A DNA stretch of 28,168 nucleotides from Acanthaster planci (GCF_001949145.1 NW_019091388.1:1085965-1114132), one strand, 5' to 3'. Counted from the stretch's first letter, positions 1 to 11,843 are shown. Program-made: numbers and translations. Notes: generated by a model from the sequence alone, not told the origin.

Positions 1-1253
1 GACTTGATCAACCCCATCCTCGAAGGATATTTATACCCATGCGAGTAATCTTTCCAACACAAATTGTACCAAGGAGAGAACACTTTATTAAATTTTCTGT
101 CCGTCTTATGATTTTCATTGGCCGGTACGCTACATCTTTTTGTTGCAATATAACTAATTCAGTGTTTCAGGGAATTTTTGTTTTGATGTTTGTGTAATCA
201 ATGTAAAAAATAATTGATATTAGAATCGTGCTCTATGCTTGTCATGACTACAGGAAACTGGCAAACGATGTCCGTGTATGGTGTTGTGAGTGTGCGTGAC
301 GTATCTGGGGCAATTAGCCTCGTGCTGCGGCTTGAAATTTTGTGGAAACACACTCATTTTGAGTGCGAGCAGTACATCTTCAAATGAAATACATGAACAC
401 AGAAAACAAACATAGACATGAGATCAATTTCTGTGAAGAACCTACAGAAAAATTTCTGACGGCAGTACTTTTTTGACTTGCAACTGTAGAGCTGCATTCG
501 TATACGATGTACATGTAGTAGGACACTCGCAACCCTTATTGGCAGCAACTGTGCACTGACTGGTTGCCGCATTTCCCTCATGCCTTCTTTGGCAATGGTT
601 CCGCCTGGTGGGAACTAGCGCGATGCACTGCGCACGTGTCTTCACCACTGTGATTCACAAATGTTTGTTATAAATGGGTAGTCAACAAATGGTTTTTCAG
701 GCAAAGGAATCACAAAAACCATTCGTTGTAACAGGAATTACTTACAATGCAATTTCACTGTAACAGATTTTTTCCCCATAGAGATGTGACCGGAACCACA
801 GACTTGTATAATATAATAATGAGAGTCAACTGTTAACTTTTTCAGCCCATTTCGGAAAATGTACAATGCAATTTGTAAAATAAAATTTCAATTTAGCATA
901 GATTTTGAGAACGACTAAAAATCTGGTTTCATTTCGCAATAACAAACATCAACTTGCTTTTGCATCCTTCAAATAAGTGAACGTGCATAAAGTTTCATTA
1001 AAGAGGTTACAATTACATGACTGGGATTTCGGATAGATATATTCCCTGCCAATAACTAATAATGTGCATTCTTAACGCTGAAAATCTGTCTTTTACTGTG
1101 TCCCTTCCGAAGAGAGTATTCATTTTAATTTGCTGTAATTTAAAATCACAAAATATACGTTAAATTTAATTAAAATATATATACAGGCTTCACAAATCAT
1201 GACCCACTTTGGTACCAAATGTCATGTTACTTATTTATACTAACACTATAAAT

Positions 1254-1296
1254 AAATTTTTTTTTTAACAGTTTGATAAACTGTAAAAAAAAATTT
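1254..1296. repeat. A/T-run hairpin around ACAGTTT
   Basis: AAA, a T-run and AACAGTTT (1254-1274) pair with AAACTGT, an A-run and TTT (1278-1296) around the loop GAT, with a two-base bulge. Confidence 0.75.
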
Positions 1297-1740
1297 CAGG
1301 TTTCTATGATTGAAACGCAGCACAGGAAGGAAAGTTTCCTCAACGCTGGTTTTTAGGTTTCCTGCGATAATCGCTAGTTTCCAATGACCGTATGAATAGT
1401 TTATTTCAATCATGAATATTCAAACATATAACCAAATCAACTGAATACTTCCAAGATTGTAACTTTGGTTAGTACACAAATAAATTCTCATTCTTGACCA
1501 GGCATACTTTAAATAAAATACAAGTGAAATCGCCTGCATATTTTGCAAAATAGCTTGAGTTCAAATTAAAAAAATGCAGGATTGCAGAAGTGCGATCAAT
1601 TTGGCGCAATAATGAATGTCAAAAAACTAAACCAGTGCAATGTTTAGGAAATTTAACGCTGACTCTATACGACTGAATGCACACTCCTTGAAATAGAATC
1701 GTTACATAGAAACAGGAATATGTGCGCTTGTACGTGGTGC

Positions 1741-1821
1741 CTTGTGGGGTACCGGAACAATGGAAGGTAAACCACAAGGCCAGTTTTGAACCTTGTGGAG
1801 TACTAAGTGGCACCCCACAAG
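1741..1821. repeat. Nested inverted repeats, CTTGTGGGGT family
   Basis: Outer arms 1741-1753 and 1809-1821 match at 12 of 13 positions. Inner arms CCACAAGG (1772-1779) and CCTTGTGG (1791-1798) are perfect. A third copy of the motif in reverse (ACCCCACAAG) sits at about 2031-2040. Confidence 0.7.
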
Positions 1822-2162
1822 AATTTCACAAAAAGAGATATTTGAAATTTACTCAAAAAGGAAGAATTTTCAAGCGCCATTCATCTGTCGCAAATTGAAG
1901 TGTTTGTATAAGGGATATACACTGTATGGTCAAAGTTTCAACCCAGGAAACTAAATTTGGTTGAAATGGCAGTGATTTGAAATGTTTTCCTGTGTTGTGT
2001 GGGAGTTTTGTACACGAGAACAAAGGCAATACCCCACAAGTATACATATGTAAGGGTGGGTGTGTGTACACATGCACGGTAGTCCATACAATGATTGTTT
2101 GCTCTCCACACATACGTTTGTTGGTAAAAAAAGTCCACACATTGTCAGTTCCAAGCCCATCA

Positions 2163-2430
2163 TGAACAATTCATAAACAATATGGTAACGCTCCTTGGGT
2201 TTGGGGCATGAGAGTTACTGTTATTGGAAAAACTGAAAGCTAAATGTCTTGAAATTAATCAGAGTGCTCCATTCCATTTTGGTAGCAAGCCCCATATATT
2301 GGGCACAAAAGGGCTTGCAGATTGTTCAAGTACATAATATTGTTCATGAATAAACAATATGGTAACAAATCCTTGCATTTTGGGCACGAGTAACTGTTGG
2401 AAAAACAGAAAACTGAATGTCTCGAAATTG
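2163..2430. repeat. Diverged tandem duplication, offset 177 bases
   Basis: The 16-mer TAAACAATATGGTAAC occurs at 2174-2189 and 2351-2366. Similarity continues through the following 60-70 bases of each copy (both have a TTGGAAAAAC-type segment, then AATGTCTYGAAATT). Confidence 0.75.
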
Positions 2431-5208
2431 GAGATTATGTTCAACAAAACTGGGCTTCGGTAGGGAGCTCTGATATTGGACCATACCAATATCTTCAGTG
2501 ACAGTGAGGTGATGTATCACATGAGGTAAACTTTCATGTTTTTATGAATAAACTAGTTTTAAACAAGTCGAAATTCTCCTTTTGAGTGTAAGTTATGGTT
2601 ATGTATCTATTTATTTACTGATTGAGTTTAGGGTTACCGAGTATTGGCAGTATGTATATTACCTATTCATATAGACAGTTCCAACAGCTCCATGCTTTAC
2701 ATAATGTTCTCTGCACCGGTTAACAGTTGCGAAATTTGAACGAATTTTTTCCCTAAAGATCCTCTGTACGGACCATCTTTGGAAAAAACATGAAATTTCT
2801 GTTTCCTCGAAAATGACAGCATTTCTGGCGGTAAAATTTTACTGTTTGTCTGACACTATTTATGTACTTTACAGCAAGACATTTTTAAGATAATTCGACA
2901 GTTGCATTTTTGAGATCTTGCAAATCCTATAAACACCCTTTAGACTTTACACACAGTCAAAGCTACACAGCCCAGGCAGTAAAAGGCATCTTTCCAACAT
3001 CACTATAAAGTGGTACGATAAAAATTAAATAGTCCCCTGTCTCTGAAAATGGTTGAGCAGATACACGCACACCCAACATATGGACGTACACATATTTATT
3101 CTCATACCATTACAACATCCCAAAAAGTGGTGAAAAAGCTGGTCTTTGAAATTTGATTAGAAAAAGGCTTGTGCAGACATGGGCTATGTGGCTTAACAAT
3201 TTCCAGATGCTACGAGCATCTAAGCTGGAGTTACTAAAGCTTACCTCACAGTAAACGCACTTTAATCATGATGCATTGAAAATAAAATATGGCTGTTCCA
3301 TGTCAAGATACCTAAACTGCTGCAAAATATTTGGAAGAGCCCATTGGTACATGTAGAATCTTATCGCTCAGTCCGTGTATTACATATGTCTCAACAAGGA
3401 ACAGCCGTCGAGACGATGAGGGGTGAAGTGGCGCAATGCTCAACGACCTTACTTTAAAGATGGTGACTGAGAAAGCGAGCCGGTTAGATTGAATGGATAA
3501 AGGCAAAAAGACTGGAAAAAACCTGAATAACGAGAGTTAAATCATTATACTATAGAAAGCGGAAAGGTCAAGAATCATGTTCGTGTGAAAAGAAATTGTA
3601 CCTATGATGATAAGTGGGTGCACCGGAATGTTCAAATATCATAAATTTCATACGAAATTGCGTATACAGATGTGTGGCTAAGGATAGATCTGGAGTGGTA
3701 GTCCGTGCCACACAAGTGGGGCTAGGCCTAGTTGTGCAACAGGCCTAGGCTACTAACTATACGTGGCATGAATTACTCACAACCCCTCCCGGATATGGCA
3801 CAACAAAGAAAAAATGCGAGTCATGAATGTTAGCCTGATTAGATAGGCCCCAAGCCTTATGTAAGAAAAGAATCTGATCGCACCTGCAGATTAAGTAGTC
3901 TTACTGCTGAATGCACGAAATATATGTACTCTGGACCATAGCAAACATCACAAAAACGAGCAAAATGAGACTTTTCAAAATAATGTTAGGACTTGTTAAG
4001 GTAGGTAATTCGTCAGAGTGCCGGCGTACGGTTTGCACAAACATTTACGTCTTTATTGCCGGAAAATGAGAATATTAACCAACATTCAACCAACAACCAG
4101 AGGTTCTCCGTACAAACAATTACACTTCCTAACCATTACACCTAATAATACTTACGTTTCGGTACAAATTGTAAGAAAAAGCTTGAATTTCAACGCGATA
4201 ACTCGCCTCTGACGAGATGCACGAAGTAAAATATATTGCGTAGCGAGTTTAGCGTCAGATTATATAGTCAGTGTTCAGGTAATTCTATTGGCCAGACTAA
4301 ATCACATGATCAAAATTGGAGTCTCCAATTGGTGAATAAAAATAGAACGTGTCTCCAAGCGGAAGCAAACCCGACCTGGTTCCCTGCAAAATGAATATCA
4401 AACGCCACGCCACTCAGAGAACCACTTACATGACGTCATGGTTATTATAAAATATGAGTGACTAAGCACGGGCGTGAAATCGGTCCTTCTCGAAGTTCAT
4501 TGTGTTAGATGATATAACAATTTATTTGCTCAGTTGAGAATAAAAATCAAACAGTTTTTCGAAATAAAAGTTCTTGATTTAATAAATCCTTAGCCTTTCA
4601 AAAGTGTCTTCAAACCAATACTGATATTTAATTCATACACGATAGCCATAGGCCTTTTTTTGGAAATGATCGGAAGGACTGGATCGACGACTAATCGAAA
4701 AATAATTCTTGCCAGGAATCCATAGAGTTTCCAACTACACCTAAAATGATTTCCCACTTGGACTGATTCAACGGAAAAGGAATTATTAAAATTTTCAAGG
4801 ACACTTTTCTTCCATAGAAAAACCCTGCTATATGGGCGGCCAACGTTTGCGGAAATAGGCCAGTACCATCCTAGGTTGATGTACTGAGATTTCACCCTCA
4901 AAGTGTATTTTTCCTAGTAAGGAGTTTGTATTTTCATTGAGTGAAGTAGTAATCAAAAATGGTGGCTTGACATCGGCATGAGTTTTTAAAAAATAATAAT
5001 TTATCCTCTTGTTTATGTACTACGGTCCACCACAGTTACTGGCCAAGGTTAGCGAAGATTGATGCGATTGTGATGTGACGGTAGGCCTATAAAGCAGTGG
5101 GTGTCACGTGTTGTTAATGTAAAACGGACCTGAGGTAGGTGAGTTAAAGTTCATGGTTTCGTCTCCGAATGAGTCACACCATATATGGACAAAAGCCAAT
5201 GTGCCAAA

Positions 5209-5230
5209 CACTGATCTATAGAGATCAGTG
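5209..5230. repeat. Short perfect inverted repeat
   Basis: CACTGATCT (5209-5217) and AGATCAGTG (5222-5230) flank ATAG. Confidence 0.85.
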
Positions 5231-7431
5231 GTGCTAAACCTCACGTGTCACTTCCCGGGAAAACGATATATGAACAGGCTTCGGCTACAATCATACAAAC
5301 ACCTGTTCCGTTTTCTTCTTTTGATAGGCCTACTTTTATATAACCCTAGTAATTCTTTCTCGGAAAGAGATTGATCAATAAAGCATGTCGATTCTCCAAA
5401 AAATATATATATTTCCCCCCAAAATACAAGGTATATAAAATAGGGGAAAGAGTTCTCCTGAGTTCCAAGAAAATGTTAATGTCGGTAAACCGATAAAAGT
5501 GCCGACTGTCACTGCATCAACCCTTATCTATTATGTCTGTGTCGGTATTCTACCTGAGTTGAAGTGCACTCTCTCCCTCCGGCGAAAGAAACACAGGCTG
5601 GTGAGAATTTTTAAACCTGGTCCTTGCACGCGTTTTATGCGCGCGCGCGAAGACCATTCCACACCAGTATAAATTCGTTGCGCGTGCTCAGCGTACCCCG
5701 AGCCAAACGCGCATACACGTACACGTACATGTACACTAGAGTACTCGCGCGCCTAGGCTACGCGGTGAGTTCCTACCAAAGGGCCGTCTTTTCATTTACA
5801 AATACAGTGACGCCCTCTTTCGTTCCTGCTCGGAGCGAATTCAGTGGCAGAAACTGGTGTCGATTTTTTTCATAAAATACGGTGACCGGGGATGGGAACG
5901 TGGGGTGGCGCAAGACCGCAGCAACAACATCGGAGTTCCACTCGTCGCCCAGCGCCCACTGATGGCCGCGTCCAAAGTGTCGGTCTATTTGATAAAAACA
6001 TGGCCTTGATACAATTCACGGTACTTCATCCTCTCACTGAGCATCACTTATCACTTGTCTTTTGGGAATAAATTTTAAATCATTGGATATCTTGATCAAT
6101 TTGGATGAACTAATGAAGTGTAAAGAAAGCGAAAAATCCGTGTGACCCCGTGTGACAAATTTCCTACACAGATCTGTGCAAGGTCGTACGCCCTCCTCCC
6201 AAACCCAGCGCCTTAATTGAGGCCGGTTCGTCCGGCGGCGAATTTTTTTCGTAGGTTGTGGAGTGAAACGCCGTAAAATTATTCAGGAGGCCTACTCATG
6301 AATAAGTGATTTCTCGATGGCGGAAAAGCTATCTCAAAATTATTTTATCACATTGGGTTGTATTGTTTTCGCTAAGGTCGGCAGCAACGTCAAATGAGTT
6401 TTATTAAAAGTTCTATAAACTTTACCCAGGAAACAGAATAATAACAAGTTAATAACCTTTTATCCCCAAAATGTGGGCCGATTGACGCAAATTTATTCAG
6501 AACTTATTCAGAACAGCAATAACGACATTGTTTGATCAGTTAAAGCCTCTTCAAAACATGCAATATCTGACCTGAAGTGATCAATGTTTTATGCATTGAT
6601 TAGGGAAAAAAATCACATCTTGGAACCATTAAATCTAATAACACACTGTCTTCAGAGGACAATCAATACAAATGTGTACTTCTATATAATCCAACCCGAG
6701 CTTTGAAAAAATGATTATGATAAAATTAGGAATAAACATTGTATAAAAAATTGTAATCAAAATCTGTAGTTAATTATGAACTTAATTATGTGTTTAAATG
6801 AAACTTTCCTTGTCAAAAACAATTTGAATACAATTATACATGCTATAATAAAAGCTTTGCTGGCTTTGTGCTTTTGCCTTACTTACGATCAGGAAGGATA
6901 CTTGATGAACATAGAAATGAGCTTAATTCTTGAGACATTCATCTTTAACTACGAGGTAACAGTCATGATTAGTAGTGGAAGTTTGGAGAATTTCCACGGT
7001 ACGAATATCCTTATTTTTTTTCCTGATTCCGATTGCAAGATGATTTATGCAAACAACTTTAAGGTAGTAACTTTCTGACCTTTGGGGTTACTTGGGTAAA
7101 AGTATAACTGACTTGATTTTGAAAAAAATTTACAATCACAAAAATCGGAAAGTGAAAAAAAGAATCATATATGTTTTATATCATAAACTAATATACATGT
7201 ACAATTTTTTTCAATTAAATGAGGAAAAAAAAGACTTTAAAAAAAAATGCAACCTTTTAAGCACTACTTATTCGGAAATCATAGTTCAAATTTAAGCTCT
7301 GACCAACATACCCTTAATCAATTAATATTAATTAATTGGAGGTTCCTATTCTCCAGCCTGTTTACTGACTGGCACCCTGCACTCCAGAGGGGGCTTTTGC
7401 CACAAGGCAACAGCACCTCGGGGAATTAATA

Positions 7432-7587
7432 TCAGTACGGCAGACATTTCTGCCGGAATATGTTAGAGCCGTTTTCTTCATACTCTTGTCTGGTGATCCA
7501 GCACGGATCAAAAGTTGGAAGCAAGGAGATGATGGATCCACCCACCCAGTTGGAGAAGTGACGATAAGGTGGCGCATTCACATTAAC
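7432..7587 (-). CDS. Actin-related protein, exon 3 (residues 310-360, stop)
   Basis: The acceptor is a CT-rich tract with a run of C directly before the AG, next to 7588. The exon is phase 0 and opens VNVNAPPYR, matching actin's I-I-A-P-P-E-R-K. It continues SNWVGGSIISLL and WITRQEYEENGS, and ends IFRQKCLPY before TGA. Actin ends IVHRKCF, so this protein extends a few residues past the conserved Cys. The exon lies 1.6 kb from exon 2 and is recognised only by its actin C-terminal motif. Confidence 0.87.
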   Translation of the reverse strand, partial: VNVNAPPYRHFSNWVGGSIISLLPTFDPCWITRQEYEENGSNIFRQKCLPY

Positions 7588-10467
7588 CTGGGGGGGGGGA
7601 AGAGAAAAAGAAAAACCACACATATGTTCACAGTTGGACGTAAGGGTTGCTCGTCGACCAGCTTGGACAAATGAACACTGGGGACAGACCTACTCAAGCA
7701 ATGGTTTGACATAAAAATACTAATATTCAGTGCATATAGCCTCACACACTTGTACTTCTGGGTTCCTCAGTTGTCCTATTATTTGTTCTACTCAATTCCC
7801 AAACTCTATGACATCTTCCATGTGGGGCAGGGCATTATTCTTTGTGGGTTCACTTTGGTTCCTCCTCCCACAGGGATTCCCCTTTAAGACTATAAGCAAA
7901 GACACAGCCAGAAATTAACAGTGGGAGTGGCCTTGGCTATTCCAGTGGGCCAGGACAGACAACATTGGAGTTTCTTGCAACAATCCTCTCCTTCTGTAGT
8001 CTCTGATGGATCAATTTCACAAGGGAGTGTATGCCGGAATTTACATTCAAATTGTGGACTTTCAACACAAAGGATGATAGTGCTCAGTTGAGTGAAGGTC
8101 CACAACAGGAAAAGTGCACATATCAGGTGGAAGCTTTTTTGGGTAAAAGGATAATGTGTTTTCACACATGTGCATGTTTTCCAAAGTTTTCAGTTTAAGT
8201 GAGGCTGTGACCGAGTTCATCATGAGCAGAAAGCCGTGACACCAGGTTGGGCATTTTCTGAATCACTATCAAAGATGGAGGCAACGTTTTTCTTGGAAGT
8301 AGTGTTTCACACCCATACGTGTTCCACAGTTGTATCACACACGTGTTGAAATATAAATGTTATAGGGCCCCAAAATGTTATGGAACAATTGTTTGTTCTC
8401 CTTTCCTAGGACAAGAAATTGTTGTCATGACCCCTCAACATGGTGAAGGCTTACTCACATAATCCCAAGCTGGGCATTGATTACTCCTAAAAAGTGGGTC
8501 AGGGACATGGTCTACAAAGGCCAGCAGGGTTAAGGGCCTTGATGGTGACATTACATTTAAGTACTTAAAAACAAACGTGGGGGGGGGGTTGGAAGGGCAC
8601 ATCCCCTTTCCACCACATGTTGATGCCTCTAAATCCCATTACTACAGTACATATACGCAAATAATGTGTAGCATTCATTCCTTGTTCAATGAGCTAGTTC
8701 TGTATTCCAGCAATGAATGCCCAACATGAAGCAGAAGCATTTCCAAGGTCTGCCCTATTAGTGCAGCCTCATATAATGTGGATGCGCATGCATGCTTTGT
8801 GCCTGAATGACCTTGCTCTTTTGAAATACCAAACTGGCTCACTAAAAAAGTACATGCATGCCCCATATAGTCATGTTTCTTCACACTTCTTCAGTAGGCT
8901 GCTTAGACAACAAGGCATATTATAATAGCCTAAACGACAACCATGTAAGTGCCACTGCTCCATTGAACATGAAAGAGACGTAACTCTGAATAGTCATATC
9001 CCTTCTCTTAGTTTTATGTATTTGCGGTAAAAAAATCTTCCCCCTTTTCTAAACACTTAGTCATCCATTCCATCAACAGAGAGCATGAAAAAAAAGTTGT
9101 GCACGCGCACAACCATATTTCGCTTTGAAAAAGTGGTGCGTACAGTGGAGTATTAAACATCATGAATGTCTGATTCTCTTACCGTCATGAATGACAAAAA
9201 CTTGACTCTGTCAACCTCTGCTGTCAGTCTCTCTTGCAAGCCCCTGATCATGGTGTTTCCTCCAGCTAAAAGGATTTTCTTGAGATAGAACTCATCCATC
9301 CAGTCCTCATCATCAGACAGCTCAATGCTTTCCATGATAGCCTTGGTCAGACCTGTCATCCAGGAAAAATCAAATTACACGTCTGTATAAACTCTCCCCA
9401 AATTAAACGTCACTGCAATTGATGCTCTGCAGAGACAGTACAGCACAAAATTACAACTGAAAACTATCCCTCACCACAAAGATTGGTTATTAATTTACAA
9501 CTGGTGACTGTAAAAGAGGGCCCGTAACAATCAGCAGAATCTCTCTTGATATTTTTTGCTTTTCAGAAACATTCCACAAGGATCATGACACTGGGCCTTC
9601 AACCTTTCATGATTCCTAGCAAATTCAGCTCACTTAATGTGAATGATGTTCTAAGTCAGTCTATTCATCCTCTGAATCATCCTTTTAAATAGCTCCACAT
9701 TTGAACTAACCAAAACAGGACAGACCCAGAATGGATGGGTCAAAAAGAGCCTCTCCAATCTTGGCTCCAATTTCCCCTGCATCAATGGAATACTGCTTGC
9801 CGCCAACATCCAGCATGACCATTTTCTGGGGTGGTTTGTCGCCTTGAGACATTTGGAGATACCCGTGTTCTTCTTTGAACTTTTCAGCGAGCTTAAAGTC
9901 CACTGTCTTGATGTCAATATCATGTTGCTCCCTCAGTGATGCAGCAATGAGTGCTTGGGTATATTCAGTCAATTTGAAACCGGTATATGTCAGTGGTACC
10001 CTTCCAAAAGTTGGCCGGTGCCCATCACGAGCTGTCATCACATTTGTAAGACCATGGCCAGATTGAATGACCAGACCAGTCGCCTGGCCAATGGAGTACA
10101 GTGACAGCATCCCTTGGTTGGAAAGATTCACGGCGGGTGCCTTGAACCCCTCAAACAAAATCTCGAGGCTGGTCTTACGGCACTTGTGGGGGTTCCCGTC
10201 AGGCTCGCTGAGGAGAACGGAGTGATTGGTAGGATCAATCTTCATCTTGCCTTTGAAAATGTGCTCCAAAAGCACCTCCATGCTGTCCCAGTTCTCAATG
10301 TATCCATTGCGAATTGGGACAGGTACTTCGCCAAGATCACAGTTCATAAAAGGCTCAGAGGTCCGGAACACAAAATCCGGAACCCGCTTAGAAATCTCAG
10401 CCAGGCCAGCTTTGCAGTTCAGTGTGCCACAGTCAAGCACAACTGGGGGAGTGTCGCCACTATTCAT
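7432..10467 (-). CDS. Divergent actin-related protein, 3 exons, 360 aa
   Basis: Exons 10467-9711, 9352-9183 and 7587-7432 (minus strand) join in frame, with introns of 358 and 1595 bases bounded by GT and AG. The 1083-nt frame runs from ATG at 10467 to TGA at 7434-7432 and gives 360 residues (conventional actin has about 375). Actin hallmarks are visible: first phosphate loop DCGT at 12-15 with Lys19, NGYIENWDSME near 54-64, a Gln118 equivalent to actin Gln137, LAGGNTM near 281-287, and a clear actin C-terminus with WVGGS near 323-327 and WITRQEYEENG near 339-349. Two oddities: the second phosphate loop reads QSGHGLTN (135-142) where actin has DSGDGVTH, and about 20 residues are missing before Trp60, removing the DNase-I-loop region. 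The family is inferred from motif order. I cannot match it to a named ARP (ACTR1, 2, 3 or 10), so it may be a lineage-specific actin-like gene. No stops or frameshifts suggest a pseudogene. Confidence 0.88.
7588..9182 (-). other. Intron 2 of the actin-related gene
   Basis: This 1595-base intron runs from GTAAGA to a C-run acceptor. It contains a G-run (about 8579-8589) and no conserved coding segment that I can recognise on either strand. A cysteine-rich open frame at 7890-8165 (minus) opens with GTG and is treated as chance. Confidence 0.75.
9183..9352 (-). CDS. Actin-related protein, exon 2 (residues 253-309)
   Basis: The acceptor is a T-rich tract ending GACAG just before 9352. The donor is GTAAGA after an ACG codon at 9185-9183, phase 0. 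The exon encodes the acidic helix SIELSDDEDW and the nucleotide-binding LAGGNTMIRG segment, which corresponds to actin's LSGGTTMYPG. Reading through the donor meets a stop within about 10 codons, which supports the splice. Confidence 0.85.
9711..10467 (-). CDS. Actin-related protein, exon 1 (residues 1-252 plus 1 nt)
   Basis: Starts at ATG 10467 and carries most of the actin fold. I placed the donor at GTTAGT (9710 downward), ending in phase 1. This keeps the same spacing as actin between LFDPSILG and the next helix. An alternative GTCTGT donor just after LFDPSILG is also phase 1, but it would delete five residues. Confidence 0.85.
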
Positions 10468-10940
10468 GGTGTCTGAAGACTTACATCAAACACCAAAGTT
10501 CACTCAAAATATTCTGAAACTGAGGAAGAGAAAGAAAGCTTATCAAATTTTACCATCACAATCATATTATTGATTTTACAAGCAGCGAAAACTCTTTTCT
10601 TGATATCATTTTGTTTGACATTAATACGAGATATTGAAGCCATAATCCCCTATGAAAATTTTGAAAGAAGTTTCAAACATAGCAGAAATGTTTCTCAGTT
10701 ACGAATTTATTTTGGGAAAGAATTTTGGTTCGACTTACAAAAGGTCAGGAATTAACCAAACGCTGAGAAAACAATGCTAACACATTCTCAATTTCAAGCT
10801 GTATAAATACCAGGTAGGTCCTCTTTACAAGCCTGTACAGCCTATGTGAGGCCCAACAAGAATGCGTTAAGACACCCCATTATATCCACATATATGTACT
10901 GGGTTACACAGGCACATACTGTATACAAAAGGAACAGTCC

Positions 10941-10984
10941 TACATGTATGCCAGATTTCATCAAAGTTTACTGGCATACATGTA
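10941..10984. repeat. Perfect 14-bp inverted repeat
   Basis: TACATGTATGCCAG (10941-10954) and its exact reverse complement (10971-10984) flank a 16-base loop, about 0.5 kb upstream of the actin-related start codon. Both arms contain the over-represented TACATGTA palindrome. Confidence 0.9.
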
Positions 10985-11734
10985 AAGATGGTTTTGCCTA
11001 GTGTTCAGAGTTTATCATGATGCATCTGCATGATGGAGTAACTAGTTTAGTTGGGAACCATGGGAACTCTTGAATGTGAGTCACGTAAAGGCCAATTCAT
11101 GCCTTGCATGAAGGTGAACAAAAACACAATTCTGTGGCATCAGTATGTCATGCTGCAAACTGGAACACATTTAAACAAGCAAATTTCACTGGAAACATTT
11201 TGTGATGTTAAATTTGTTTCACTTTCATTCCCATGTATGACATTAGGAAGTTCACAATTTCCAAAAGTCATACACGTATGCGGTTTCCGAATTTTGATCA
11301 AGGGGAGATTTCTGACCATAACTTGGTGTTAATTATCATGTTAGTCCAAGCTACAGAATTGGTACCAACTTCTTGCAGCTAGAAGGCACCACACAGAATG
11401 CCATGTCCCAACTCAGTTGAGCATAAAGCAAGGAACCCATGGTCCAAGAATATAGTTCTAGTGACTAGAAGTTGATTAGTGTTGATGTAGAACTCTACAA
11501 ATAGCCTATTTTACTATTTGGTCATGACCTAGTAACACTAAAAAAGTCAGTTTTTGGTGAAGTCCTGGTTTCTTAATCTTAGACCATCTTGAATGAGCCC
11601 AAAGTGGCTGATTGTCTCCATTGTAAAAGTTGCAACCATCGGAGGACTTTCTATCCCTTTCTCCATGACCAGACACAGGACTGCCTGCAGAAAGAGTTCC
11701 ATACATGGACAACACTAATTTTCCCTTAAAATAC

Positions 11735-11843
11735 TATAACAGTCATCAGAAAGTGATAACATGTCCTAAAGAGTGAAATTTGGCTATGGAAATTCCAATG
11801 CATTTACTTAGAATACACTTTTTCAGACTAGTCCCATACTCTG
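11735..11843. repeat. Dispersed repeat, copy 1
   Basis: Shares ATAACATGTCCTAAA and flanking segments with 16544-16662 in the same orientation: AGAAAGT upstream, GCATTTACT downstream, then TTTTTCAGACYAGTC. The family is not identified and no coding sense is visible. Confidence 0.65.

Larger units (their letters stand above)
1..7431. other. Intergenic stretch, no gene recognised
   Basis: Open frames here are short (103 codons or fewer), lack recognisable domains and are AT-biased like the surroundings. Structure seen: inverted repeats at 1254-1296, 1741-1821 and 5209-5230, a diverged duplication at about 2163-2430, and a CpG-rich patch at about 5620-5960. The 3' untranslated end of the actin-related gene must lie just below 7432, but I see no clear AATAAA for it. 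First exons of off-window genes cannot be excluded. Confidence 0.6.

Noticed and set aside
1-48. In-frame stretch DLINPILEGYLYPCE ending in TAA at the window edge, a possible last exon tail; minus strand has TATAAATA at 35-28
   Set aside because: Fifteen codons cannot be assigned to any family, and the TATA-like word cannot be judged because its downstream side is outside the window.
4590-4901. 103-codon minus-strand frame
   Set aside because: No recognisable motif and composition like the flanking DNA. One frame of this length is expected by chance in AT-rich sequence of this size.
7890-8165. 91-codon minus-strand frame with a hydrophobic start and seven cysteines, resembling a secreted peptide
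   Set aside because: It opens with GTG, has no in-frame ATG at its start, and lies inside intron 2 of a same-strand gene. Chance is the simplest explanation.
10114-10573. Plus-strand frames of 115-120 codons
   Set aside because: They are shadows of exon 1 of the actin-related gene on the other strand.
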